From: Actinoplanes nipponensis
GTDB taxonomy: Bacteria > Actinomycetota > Actinomycetes > Mycobacteriales > Micromonosporaceae
DNA: 64,000 nucleotides
Assembly: GCF_016862275.1 (NCBI RefSeq)
Contig: NZ_BOMQ01000089.1
Span: forward strand, 1-64,000
Direction of reading: 5' to 3'
The notes beneath the pieces were generated by a model, which worked only from the letters and a program-made list of their open reading frames with translations, did not search any database and had not been told where the DNA came from. Position 1 is the stretch's first letter, and every line of letters starts with the position of its first letter. The translations under genes were made by a program, and so were the position numbers. This document shows, one piece after another, positions 1 to 8,023 of this stretch.

Positions 1-159
1 TACGGCACCGAGTTCACCGGCGACGGCCGGGCAGTTGACCGTGGGGGCGGTGGCCTCGGCGGCCGACGCCACACCCAGGCCGACGCCGACGAGTGCCACG
101 GCGACGGCGCCGACGCCGGCGATCTGCCAGCGCCTGGCGGGAGTACGGGAGCGATTCAT
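1..159 (-). CDS. Secreted protein, N-terminal fragment (runs off the window)
   Basis: Only the first 53 codons are inside the window. The ATG at 159 opens a basic stretch (MNRSRTPARRW), a hydrophobic segment rich in Ala, Val and Gly and an Ala-x-Ala type cleavage region (ASAAEA), so this is a Sec-type signal peptide. The mature part begins with Thr-Val-Asn-Cys-Pro. Not enough remains to name a family. It lies 78 bases downstream of the GAF regulator on the same strand, but nothing links the two functionally. Confidence 0.6.
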   Translation of the reverse strand, partial: MNRSRTPARRWQIAGVGAVAVALVGVGLGVASAAEATAPTVNCPAVAGELGAV

Positions 160-237
160 TCTGTCGCCTGAGCCTTCCTGTCGTAGGACCTCAGCCCTCA
201 GTACGGAAGCGCTCCCACTCCGGATCAATAATTTTTC

Positions 238-1407
238 TCAGGAGTTGATCTCCAGGCTGACCCCGGGCGCCAGCCGGTACGGGTTGGTCGCCACCAGGGC
301 GCCGATCACCCGCCGCAGCCGGGAGACCTCGGCCCGGACGGTGACCACGTGCGCGCCGTCGCCGTACAGGGCCTGGCTGAGGCGTCCGGCGCTGAGCCCG
401 GCCGCGCCCGCGCCGTGCAGCAGGGTCAGGATCTCCGCGTGCCGCCGGGTCAGCGGCGTCCGCCAGAGTGTGTCCGGCCCCGCCACCGACAGCACCGGCG
501 GCCCGGTGCGGTCCAGCCGCGCCCGCAGGCCGTGCGCCGGTCCGGCCGGGCGCACGATCCAGCCCTCCGGCAGCCGCTCCGGCAGGCACAGGCCCAGGCC
601 CGGCACGGCCAGGGCGGTGGCCGCGCGGGGCACGGCGATCCGGTCCCGGACGGCCACGCCGGCGTTGTGCGCGACCCAGCCGTGGTCGTCGACGACGAGC
701 AGCGGGCCGGTGGCGGTGCCGGCGATGTGCTGGGCGCGGCGGCGCAGCCGGTCCAGCCGGGCCGCGTGGTGGCGCCACAGCTGCGACTCGGCCAGCCGTA
801 CGCCGGTCTCGACCAGGGCCGCGATCGCCGGGTGCAGGGTCAGCGCCGGCCCGCTGACGTCGACGATGCCCAGCAGGTCGCCGGTCACCGGATCGTGGAT
901 CGGGTGGGCGCTGCAGTACCACGCGTGCTGGGCCTGCTCGAAGTGCTCGGCGGAGAAGAGCTGCACCGGCGCGCCCTCGACCAGCGCGGTGCCGATGGCG
1001 TTGGTGCCCACCGTGGACTCGGTCCAGGTCGCACCCGCGCCGAAGCCCAGCGCGTCGGCGCGGCGCAGCACGGCCGGGCCGCCGACCCGCCACAGCACCA
1101 CCCCGTCGGCGTCGGTCACCACCAGCAGCGCGACGTGCCGGATGACCTGGGCCAGCTCGTCGATGACCAGGTGCAGCGGGGACGCGCGGCGGCGGCGTTC
1201 CACCTCGCCGGGGTCCAGCGGGTCGCGCGCGTTGGCGCCGTCCGGGTCGAGCCCGGTCCGCAGCACGCGCGACCAGGAACGGGCGACCACCGGCCGGGGC
1301 CGGACCCGGGTGCTGCCGCCGCCGAGCACGGCGTCGTGCACGCGGACGAGCTCGCGGGCGTGCCGGGACAGGTCGGTGCCGGGCCGGACCGCGCTCAGCT
1401 CGCCCAC
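238..1407 (-). CDS. GAF-domain transcriptional regulator (AcoR-like sensor, C-terminal winged helix)
   Basis: 389 aa. Residues about 70-190 resemble the GAF sensor of AcoR-type regulators (WTESTVGTNAIGTALVEG, then a HAWYCSAHPIHDPVTG stretch). There is no sigma-54 AAA+ domain. The C-terminal 85 residues (TRRHAEILTLL, VTVRAEVSRLRRVIGAL) look like a winged-helix DNA-binding domain, as in actinobacterial GAF regulators beside oxidoreductase genes. The GTG start at 1407 has a GGAGG at about 1415-1419. The gene is divergent from the flavin monooxygenase remnant, with 116 bases between starts, so that gene is the likely target. The effector is unknown. Confidence 0.8.
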   Translation of the reverse strand: MGELSAVRPGTDLSRHARELVRVHDAVLGGGSTRVRPRPVVARSWSRVLRTGLDPDGANARDPLDPGEVERRRRASPLHLVIDELAQVIRHVALLVVTDADGVVLWRVGGPAVLRRADALGFGAGATWTESTVGTNAIGTALVEGAPVQLFSAEHFEQAQHAWYCSAHPIHDPVTGDLLGIVDVSGPALTLHPAIAALVETGVRLAESQLWRHHAARLDRLRRRAQHIAGTATGPLLVVDDHGWVAHNAGVAVRDRIAVPRAATALAVPGLGLCLPERLPEGWIVRPAGPAHGLRARLDRTGPPVLSVAGPDTLWRTPLTRRHAEILTLLHGAGAAGLSAGRLSQALYGDGAHVVTVRAEVSRLRRVIGALVATNPYRLAPGVSLEINS

Positions 1408-1523
1408 GCCCGGCCTCCTCCCGACCCGGCGAGCCTAACTCGCTTGCTGTGACCGCCGCCACACGCGATGCAACATGGTGCAACCCTGGCGCGGGCCCGT
1501 CCCCCGGTCGTGTGCTGGCAGGC

Positions 1524-3082
1524 ATGACAGCGACACGACAGCGGGTGCAGGACTGGCTCACGGCCTTCGAGGGCGCGCTGCGCGACCGGGACGTCCCGCG
1601 GGCAGCCGCCATGTTCGACGCCGGCGGCTTCTGGCGCGACCTGGTCGCGTTCTCCTGGAACATCACCACGGTGGAGGGCCCCGACGGCGTCGCCGACCTG
1701 CTCGCCGCCCGGCTCGACGACGTGGATCCGCGCGGCTTCGCGCTCACCGGGGAGCCCACCGAGGCCGACGGCGTCACCGAGGCGTGGCTGCGCTTCGAGA
1801 CCCGGGTCGGCCGCGGCACCGGCCACCTGCGGCTGCGCGACGGCCGGGCGTGGACCCTGCTGACCACCCTGCGGGAGCTCAAGGGCTTCGAGGAGCGCCG
1901 CCCGATGGGCGTCGAGCACGAGCTGCGGCCCGGCCGCCGCTCGTGGCGGGAGGAGCGGGAGGACGAGGAGCGGACCCTGGGGTACGAGCGCCAGCCGTAC
2001 GTCGTGATCATCGGTGGCGGGCAGGGCGGCATCGCCCTCGGCGCCCGGTTGCGCCGGCTCGGCGTGCCGGCGCTGGTGCTCGACCGCCACGACCGCCCCG
2101 GCGACCAGTGGCGCGGGCGCTACAAGAGCCTCTGCCTGCACGACCCGGTCTGGTACGACCACCTGCCCTACCTGCCGTTCCCGCCGAGCTGGCCGGTGTT
2201 CGCGCCCAAGGACAAGATCGCGGACTGGCTGGAGATGTACACCCGGGTGATGGAGGTGCCGTACTGGTCGCGGGCCGAGGTGCGCTCCGCGCGTTTCGAC
2301 GCCGGCAGCGGCACCTGTGCGGCGCGCTGTGGGAGCACGACGCCGACGTGACGATGGTGCAGCGCTCGTCCACGCACATCGTCAAGTCCGCGTCGCTGAT
2401 GGAGATCGGCCTGGGCCCGCTGTACTCCGAGGAGGCCGTGGCGGCGGGGGTCAGCACCGAGCGGGCCGACCTGATCTTCGCCTCGCTGCCGTACCGGATC
2501 ATGCACGAGTTCCAGATCCCGCTGTACGAGCAGATGGCCGAGCGCGACCGCGAGTTCTACGCCCGCCTGGACAAGGCCGGCTTCCGCCACGACTGGGGCG
2601 ACGACGGCTCCGGGCTGTTCATGAAGTACCTGCGGCGGGGCTCGGGCTACTACATCGACGTGGGCGCCGCCGACCTGGTCGCCGACGGCCGGGTCAAGCT
2701 GGTGCAGGGCCAGGTGGACCACCTGACCGAGACGTCGGTGGTGCTGGCCGACGGCACCGAGCTGGCGGCGGACCTGGTCGTCTACGCCACCGGCTACGGC
2801 TCGATGAACGGCTGGGTCGCCGACCTGGTCGACCAGGAGACCGCCGACCGGGTGGGCAAGGTGTGGGGGCTGGGCTCGGACACCACCAAGGACCCCGGCC
2901 CGTGGGAGGGCGAGCAGCGCAACATGTGGAAGCCGACCCGCCAGCCGCACCTGTGGTTCCACGGCGGGAACCTGCACCAGTCCCGGCACTACTCGCTCTA
3001 CCTGGCCCTGCAGCTCAAGGCCCGCTACGAGGGCCTGCCGACGCCGGTCTACCGGCTGGCCGAGGTGCACCACCCGAGCTGA
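1524..3082 (+). pseudogene. Flavin-containing monooxygenase, broken by internal deletion and frameshift
   Basis: The 5' part (ATG 1524 to about 2320) encodes an NTF2-like N-terminal extension, then the FAD-binding Rossmann motif VVIIGGGQGGIALGARLRRL and an FMO-like stretch ending in ARFDAGSGT. Homology resumes in another frame at about 2318 with ALWEHDADVTMVQRSSTHI and runs to the TGA at 3082. In family members of about 600 aa these points are separated by some 70-80 residues that include the NADPH-binding Rossmann motif and the FMO fingerprint. Here that segment is missing and the frame changes, so no functional enzyme can be made unless the bases were lost in assembly. An in-frame GTG at 1449 is an alternative start, but 1524 matches the family N-terminus better. 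Confidence 0.8.
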
Positions 3083-3091
3083 CCGGAACGC

Positions 3092-3118
3092 GCCGGGCCT
3101 GCGACGGGCAGGCCCGGC
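3092..3118. terminator. Intergenic hairpin between convergent genes
   Basis: Perfect 11-bp arms (GCCGGGCCTGC and GCAGGCCCGGC) around a 5-base loop, between the monooxygenase remnant and the convergent DUF3349 gene. There is no T-run. It is probably a bidirectional terminator. Confidence 0.7.
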
Positions 3119-3130
3119 CGCCGGCCGCGG

Positions 3131-3454
3131 TCAGCCGGCCTCGGGCGGATCGGCCAGCGGCCAGCCGCCGGCCGCCAGCCGCGCCGAGACCCGCACGACG
3201 TCCTCGGGGGTCGCCTGCTGCAGCATCGCCGCGGAGATCATCTGCTCGATGTCCGCGGTGCTGATCGGGTCGGCGCCGGCCAGCACGGACCGTTCCGCCA
3301 GGTCCACCGCGATCCGGCGGACCTCGTCCTCGGTGAGCTTGCGGCGCAGCACACCGAGCAGGGCCACGTAGTCCCCGCGGGGCACGCCGGCCGGATACCC
3401 GGCCCGCAGCCACTCCACGGCCCGGGTCAGGAAGTTCGCGCGGAGGTCGCCCAT
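3131..3454 (-). CDS. DUF3349 domain-containing protein
   Basis: 107 aa, all one small domain. The N-terminus FLTRAVEWLRAGYPAGVP, the middle YVALLGVLRRKLTEDEV and the C-terminal DVVRVSARLAAGGWPLADPP are typical of the actinobacterial DUF3349 family, small helical proteins with no known reaction. The start is the ATG at 3454, just after the stop of the small membrane protein remnant (3463). The order PiT transporter, small membrane protein, DUF3349 on one strand suggests a phosphate-transport-linked operon. Confidence 0.85.
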   Translation of the reverse strand: MGDLRANFLTRAVEWLRAGYPAGVPRGDYVALLGVLRRKLTEDEVRRIAVDLAERSVLAGADPISTADIEQMISAAMLQQATPEDVVRVSARLAAGGWPLADPPEAG

Positions 3455-3462
3455 GGCGGCGG

Positions 3463-3761
3463 TTACTTGTCCACGATCGCCGGGAACACGTGCGCGAAGC
3501 TCAGCGTCTTGCCGAACCCGCCGGCCACGATGTACGCCAGGCCCAGCAGGATGCCGAGCACCACGACCCCGAAGAGGACGTAGCCGGCGACCGTGCCGGC
3601 CGGCCGGGTCGTCGCCCCGGTCACGCCCGACTCGTGCACCTCGGCGTCGCGGCCCGCGCCGTAGGCCAGCGAGCGGATCCCGAGCGCGAAGCGGCGCCCA
3701 GCAGCAGGCCGGCCAGCAGGACCTTCCAGGCGCCCTCCAGGGCGAATCCCAGGTTGTGCAC
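3463..3761 (-). pseudogene. Small membrane protein of the PiT operon, frameshifted
   Basis: The GTG at 3761 sits behind an AGAGGAG site and starts MHNLGFALEGAWKVLLAGLL, a first membrane helix. At about 3697 the reading frame must change to continue with FALGIRSLAYGAGRDAEVHE and a second helix (VAGYVLFGVVVLGILLGLAY) before the TAA at 3463. Uncorrected, translation from the GTG continues out of frame. A few residues that join the two parts in relatives appear to be missing. The gene lies 13 bases after the phosphate transporter, so it is probably an accessory membrane protein of that operon. A true mutation and a sequencing or assembly error cannot be told apart here. Confidence 0.7.
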
Positions 3762-3774
3762 GGCGGGGCTCCTC

Positions 3775-5001
3775 TCAGCTCGCGGTGGCGGCGGGCACGG
3801 GCTCGGCGGCCGCGGGGGCGCCGTCCCAGTCGTCGTTGACGTTGTGGTGGTCGACCCGCTCCCGGCGCGACCGCAGGTACATGAGGCCGGCCAGCGCCAC
3901 CAGGATCGCGAAGATGACGATCGAGCCGGCCAGGCCGCCGCCGAGCAGGTCGCCCACCCACCACATCGCGGCGCCGACCAGCGCGGCGGCCGGCAGCGTG
4001 ATCAGCCAGGCGGCGACGAGCCGGCCGGCCACCCGCCAGCGCACCTGCGCCCCGGGCCGGCCGACCCCCGAGCCCAGGATGGAGCCGGTCGCCACGTGCG
4101 TGGTGGACAGCGCGAAGCCGAGGTGGCTGCTGGCCAGGATCACCGTGGCCGACGCCGAGTCGGCCGCGAGGCCCTGCGGCGGGGCGATCTCGACCAGGCC
4201 CTTGCCGAGGGTCCGGATGATCCGCCAGCCGCCGAGGTAGGTGCCGAGCGCGATCGCCACCGCGCAGGCGGCCTTCACCCAGAACGGGATGGCGCCGGTG
4301 TCGGTCCAGTCGCCGGCGGCGATCAGCGCCAGCGTGATGACGCCCATGGTCTTCTGCGCGTCGTTGGTGCCGTGCGCGAGGGAGATCAGCGAGGCGCTGC
4401 CGATCTGCCCCCAGCGGAACCCGTTCTCGGTGTACCGCCGGGCGACGCCGACGGTGACCCGGTAGACCAGCCAGGTGCCGGCCGCGGCGACCACGCCGGC
4501 GATGACCGGCGACATGAGCGCCGGCAGGATCACCTTGCCGACGACGCCGTCGAGCTTGCTGCCGTCGCCGGTCCAGTTGACCCCGGCCCAGCCCAGCCCG
4601 GCGATGCTGGCGCCGATGAGGCCGCCGAACAGCGCGTGCGAGGAGCTCGAGGGCAGGCCGAGCAGCCAGGTCAGCAGGTTCCAGACGATGCCGCCGACCA
4701 GCCCGGCCAGCACGATCAGCAGCAGCGCCGTGCCGCCGTCGGCGAGCAGCTCCGGCCGGGGGCCGCCGGTGGAGCCCTGGATCTTCACCACGGCGTTGGT
4801 GACGGTGAGCGCGACCTCGACGGAGAGGAAGGCGCCGACGAGGTTGAGGACGCCGGAGAGCGCGACGGCGACCTTGGGCCGCAGAGCCCCGGTGGCGATG
4901 GAGCCGGCCATCGCGTTGGCGGTGTCGTGGAACCCGTTCGTGAAGTCGAACCCCAGGGCCGCGATGACCACCAGGGCGAGAATCACGGAAGTGTCAGTCA
5001 C
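3775..5001 (-). CDS. pitA: Low-affinity inorganic phosphate transporter, PiT family
   Basis: 408 aa from the GTG at 5001. It has about ten hydrophobic segments and the two duplicated PiT signatures: GFDFTNGFHDTANAMA near the N-terminus and SLAHGTNDAQKTMGVI in the middle. The SSSSHALFGGLIG and LSTTHVATGSILG motifs also fit. The family takes up phosphate, usually as a metal-phosphate complex, driven by protons. The tail after the last helix is acidic and poorly conserved. It is first in a minus-strand group with the small membrane protein and DUF3349 genes. An upstream ATG at 5067 is open in frame but adds a non-family sequence, so 5001 is preferred. Confidence 0.92.
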   Translation of the reverse strand: MTDTSVILALVVIAALGFDFTNGFHDTANAMAGSIATGALRPKVAVALSGVLNLVGAFLSVEVALTVTNAVVKIQGSTGGPRPELLADGGTALLLIVLAGLVGGIVWNLLTWLLGLPSSSSHALFGGLIGASIAGLGWAGVNWTGDGSKLDGVVGKVILPALMSPVIAGVVAAAGTWLVYRVTVGVARRYTENGFRWGQIGSASLISLAHGTNDAQKTMGVITLALIAAGDWTDTGAIPFWVKAACAVAIALGTYLGGWRIIRTLGKGLVEIAPPQGLAADSASATVILASSHLGFALSTTHVATGSILGSGVGRPGAQVRWRVAGRLVAAWLITLPAAALVGAAMWWVGDLLGGGLAGSIVIFAILVALAGLMYLRSRRERVDHHNVNDDWDGAPAAAEPVPAATAS

Positions 5002-5309
5002 ACGCAGATGGTGACGGTCCGGATCAAGGAGCAACAGAGGCAGACGGCAACACGTTCGAAATATCACCCGGGGATGCGGCCCCGCCCACTGACAGCCCGT
5101 AAGCGGAGAGTGACGCTACCGGCTGGTCACGAACATCGGCCGTACGGTCCGGGTGATAGGTCCGTTCGTCGCACGTACCGCAGCTCAGCGCATCGACGGC
5201 GATCTTCGTCCGAACATGGCACGACGCCGCACCCCCACAATCCCGCTGTCCACAGAGAGTAGTGATCAGAGGCCCGGCACGGAGGGCCCGACCACGAGCA
5301 GGAGAACCG
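5002..5309. other. Divergent intergenic region
   Basis: 308 bases between the phosphate transporter and the sigma-factor operon. It should hold promoters for both. I see short palindromic CCGTACGG at about 5139-5146 but no convincing repeated PHO-box, riboswitch or small gene. Confidence 0.4.
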
Positions 5310-5579
5310 GTGGAGCACATCAGCGGAGAGCTGCTCAGCGCAGCCCTGGCGGTCACGGGCGGACTCGGAGTCAGCGGGCTCGTCCGCACCTGGATCCGGC
5401 ACCGCACGCGGTTGCAGACGGAACGGGAGCGGTCGGTGCGCACCGCCGCCCGGGCGGCCGGGCTGGCCCGCCTCGCCCGGCGCCCGGGCACGGTACGCAT
5501 CGACGAGCGGGACACCGACGGCCACCGTGTGGTGGAGCTGCGGGGACCGTCCGCCACGACATCACGGGACGCCGCGTGA
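5310..5579 (+). CDS. Small hypothetical protein with one membrane helix
   Basis: 89 aa from the GTG at 5310, which has AGGAG 6-7 bases upstream. The N-terminus (GELLSAALAVTGGLGVSGLV) is a probable single membrane segment. The rest is basic, with an Arg-rich stretch and an acidic C-terminal part. Its TGA overlaps the start of the sigma factor, so the two are translationally coupled. It could anchor or modulate the sigma factor, but it shows no zinc-binding anti-sigma motif (HxxxCxxC). Function unknown. Confidence 0.6.
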   Translation: MEHISGELLSAALAVTGGLGVSGLVRTWIRHRTRLQTERERSVRTAARAAGLARLARRPGTVRIDERDTDGHRVVELRGPSATTSRDAA

Positions 5580-6139
5580 GCATGCCGGAACAGCCGGCGA
5601 CCGAGGCCGGTACCCTGCGCGACAGCGCCCTGGACGCGAGTTTCACCGGCTTCTTCATCCGCAACCACCTCGATGTCGAGACCTTCCTCCAGCGGCTGGA
5701 AGCGGACCGGGGCATGGTCGAGGACGTGTCCCAGGAGGCCTTCATCGCCATCCGCGCGAAGTGGCAGGACGTCCAGCACTACGACGATCCCCGGGCGTAC
5801 GTCATGGGCGCCGCCCGCAACATCCTGCGCCGGCACCAGGCCCGGCGTGGCCGCACGCCGACCCTGTTCTTCGACGACCTCAGCATGCCGGAGATCGCGG
5901 CGCCGGAGACCCCCCGGGAGGCGGCCGACCGGCTCGCCGGCTGGATCCAGCTGCTGCCGCCCCGGATGGGTGAGGTCATGAGCCTGACCCACGACGGGGT
6001 GCCGGACCGGACGATCGCCCGGCTGCTCGGGATCTCCCACAACACGGTCCGGGAGTACAAGGTGGAGGGCCGCCGCAAACTGCTGCAGCTCGCCCAGGAC
6101 GACGGCTTCGTCGTCCCGGCGGGCAGGAGGCGCAAGTGA
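5576..6139 (+). CDS. RNA polymerase sigma factor, ECF-like (sigma-70 family)
   Basis: 187 aa from the GTG at 5576 (an ATG follows at 5582). Region 2 is visible as DVSQEAFIAIRAKWQDVQHY followed by DDPRAYVMGAARNILRRH. Region 4 is LLPPRMGEVMSLTHDGVPD, then the helix-turn-helix RTIARLLGISHNTVREYKVE. There is no region 3 and no C-terminal SnoaL domain. The start overlaps the preceding small membrane protein and the stop overlaps the PAS-EAL gene, so three proteins are made from one coupled transcript. The target promoters cannot be deduced. Confidence 0.85.
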   Translation: MSMPEQPATEAGTLRDSALDASFTGFFIRNHLDVETFLQRLEADRGMVEDVSQEAFIAIRAKWQDVQHYDDPRAYVMGAARNILRRHQARRGRTPTLFFDDLSMPEIAAPETPREAADRLAGWIQLLPPRMGEVMSLTHDGVPDRTIARLLGISHNTVREYKVEGRRKLLQLAQDDGFVVPAGRRRK

Positions 6140-7986
6140 ACCTCGACGACATCATCGAACTCGCCGCGGCCCGGCAGCCGTCGGCTCTGGACCGGGCCCG
6201 TGGCCGCCGCGCCGCCGAGCGGGTGCTCCGGGAGTACGCGGAGGCGACCGCCGAGGGCCGCAACCTGCTCGGCGACCTCGACGTCGAGGACGTGCTGGCG
6301 CCCCACGTGGACGAGGCCGCCCGGATCAGGCGGACCGCGGAGTCGGCCCAGGCCGGCTGGGTGCAGTGGGACGCCGCCACGGGCGGGCTGACCTGGTCCG
6401 ACGAGATGTCCCGCCTGTTCGGCTACCCGGCGGTGGCCACCCACGTCGCCCGGGACGTGCTGCTCAACGGCATCCACCCGGACGACCGCGACCGGGTGCG
6501 GCAGGCGGTCGAGCGGGGCTGGACCCGCCGGGCCCCGACCGACGTCACGTTCCGGCTGCTGCGGGCCGACGGCACCGTCCGGTACGTGCAGTGCCTGGTG
6601 GAGCTGCTCAGCCCGGACGGCCGGAACCCGACCGGGATCATCGCCACCGGGCACGACGTCACGCGCCGCGAGCTGGACCGCCAGCAGCACACCCGGCGGC
6701 TGCGCCGGGACCGGCTCAACGGCGCGGACCACGGTCATCGCCCGGTCGCGCAGTGCCCGGTGGACCGGGAGACCTTCCTGCGGATGGTGGACCGGGCCGC
6801 CGGCAGCGGACCGGGCGCGCTGCTGGTGATCACGGTCGAGCCCGCCGGGTCGCTGCCCGCCGGGCGGGCCGACCAGGTCACCAGGACCGTCGCGGGCGTC
6901 CTGAGCCGCGTCGTGCCGGACACCGACTTCGCCGGCATGCTGTCACCGGCGGAGTTCGGCGTCTTCTTCCACGACCTCGAGACGGCGACCGCCCAGGCGA
7001 CCTCCGTGCACCACCAGCTCACGCTCACCACCGCCGGCGGCGTGCGGCTGCGGGCCCGCAGCGGCCTGGTGGCGTGCACCGGCGAGGTGCCGGTGAGCGG
7101 TCACGACCTGCTGCTGGACGCGATGTGGGCCGGGCGCGAGGGCCACCGCGGGCGGCCCTCGGCGCTGTCCGTCCTGGCCGGGCCGCGGTCCGCCCGGGCC
7201 CGGACGGACGCGGTGCGCATGGAGGTCGGCGCGGCGATCCGCTCCGGCCGGCTGCGCCTGCACGCCCAGCCGATCCTCGACCTGGCCCTGAACGAGATCA
7301 ACCGGTACGAGATCCTGCTCCGGGTGCTCGACGAGGCGGACCGGCCCCAGCCGCCGGCCACCTTCCTGGCGATGGCCGAACGGGGCGCGGACATCGTGGC
7401 CGTCGACCGGTGGGTGGTACGGCAGAGCCTCGCGGTGATCGGGTCGGGTCCGCAGACGGCGCACTACCAGATCAACCTCTCCGGCCGTACGCTGTCCGCC
7501 CCCGGCCTCGCCGACTTCGTGCTGCGCGCCCTCGACGAGCACGAGGTGGACCCGCGCATGATCACGTTCGAGGTCACCGAGTCGGCCGCGATCGGGGACC
7601 TGCCCGCCGCCGTGGTCTTCGCCCAGGCCGTCCGGCGCCGGGGGTGCGAGCTGGCGCTCGACGACTTCGGCACCGGGTACTCCTCGCTGTCGGTGCTGCG
7701 CCGGCTGCCCGTCGATCAGCTCAAGATCGACGGCAGCTTCGTCACCGGTCTCACCCGGTCCCCCTTCGACCGGATCACGGTGCAGGCCGTCGTGGGCATG
7801 TGCCAGGCGCTCGGCATCCGTACCGCCGCGGAGTCCGCGGAGGACGCCGCGACCGTCGAGCTGCTGCGGACGATCGGCGTCGACTTCGTGCAGGGATACG
7901 CGGTCGCCCGGCCGCGGCCGCTGCCCGTGCCGATCGTCGCGCCGCGGCGCGACGGGCCGGCCTTCCTCGACCGCGCCACCGGCTGA
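6136..7986 (+). CDS. PAS-EAL cyclic-di-GMP phosphodiesterase-like protein
   Basis: 616 aa, soluble. The N-terminal 60 residues are helical, residues about 64-178 are a PAS domain (WDAATGGLTWSDEMSRLFGYP, then a PAC-like IIATGHDVTRRE), and about 210-345 resemble a degenerate GGDEF domain with no GGDEF motif. About 360-605 are an EAL domain. EAL catalytic features are mostly kept: EILLR instead of EALLR, FEVTES, DDFGTGYSS, LKIDGSF, an AESAED glutamate and QGYAVARP. It may therefore hydrolyse c-di-GMP, or only bind it. The GTG start has GGAGG at 6126-6130 and overlaps the sigma-factor stop, suggesting that a PAS signal, c-di-GMP and the sigma factor act in one circuit. Confidence 0.85.
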   Translation: MNLDDIIELAAARQPSALDRARGRRAAERVLREYAEATAEGRNLLGDLDVEDVLAPHVDEAARIRRTAESAQAGWVQWDAATGGLTWSDEMSRLFGYPAVATHVARDVLLNGIHPDDRDRVRQAVERGWTRRAPTDVTFRLLRADGTVRYVQCLVELLSPDGRNPTGIIATGHDVTRRELDRQQHTRRLRRDRLNGADHGHRPVAQCPVDRETFLRMVDRAAGSGPGALLVITVEPAGSLPAGRADQVTRTVAGVLSRVVPDTDFAGMLSPAEFGVFFHDLETATAQATSVHHQLTLTTAGGVRLRARSGLVACTGEVPVSGHDLLLDAMWAGREGHRGRPSALSVLAGPRSARARTDAVRMEVGAAIRSGRLRLHAQPILDLALNEINRYEILLRVLDEADRPQPPATFLAMAERGADIVAVDRWVVRQSLAVIGSGPQTAHYQINLSGRTLSAPGLADFVLRALDEHEVDPRMITFEVTESAAIGDLPAAVVFAQAVRRRGCELALDDFGTGYSSLSVLRRLPVDQLKIDGSFVTGLTRSPFDRITVQAVVGMCQALGIRTAAESAEDAATVELLRTIGVDFVQGYAVARPRPLPVPIVAPRRDGPAFLDRATG

Positions 7987-7988
7987 CC

Positions 7989-8019
7989 GGGGCCGGTGCC
8001 CGCTGCGGGCACCGGCCCC
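7989..8019. terminator. Bidirectional hairpin terminator
   Basis: 14-bp perfect arms (GGGGCCGGTGCCCG and CGGGCACCGGCCCC) with a 3-base loop, directly between the converging stops at 7986 and 8024. Confidence 0.85.
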
Positions 8020-8023
8020 GCCC

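Noticed and set aside
1460-1495. TGCAAC direct repeat in the divergent promoter as operator of the GAF regulator
   Set aside because: Two TGCAAC copies are visible but too short and without known precedent for this family; left out of the feature list.
191-2032. 613-codon minus-strand frame spanning the GAF regulator promoter and the start of the monooxygenase
   Set aside because: It is out of frame with the GAF regulator, antisense to the monooxygenase and without any family motif.
3490-5262. 590-codon + strand frame over the PiT gene
   Set aside because: Antisense shadow of the phosphate transporter with no recognisable domain.
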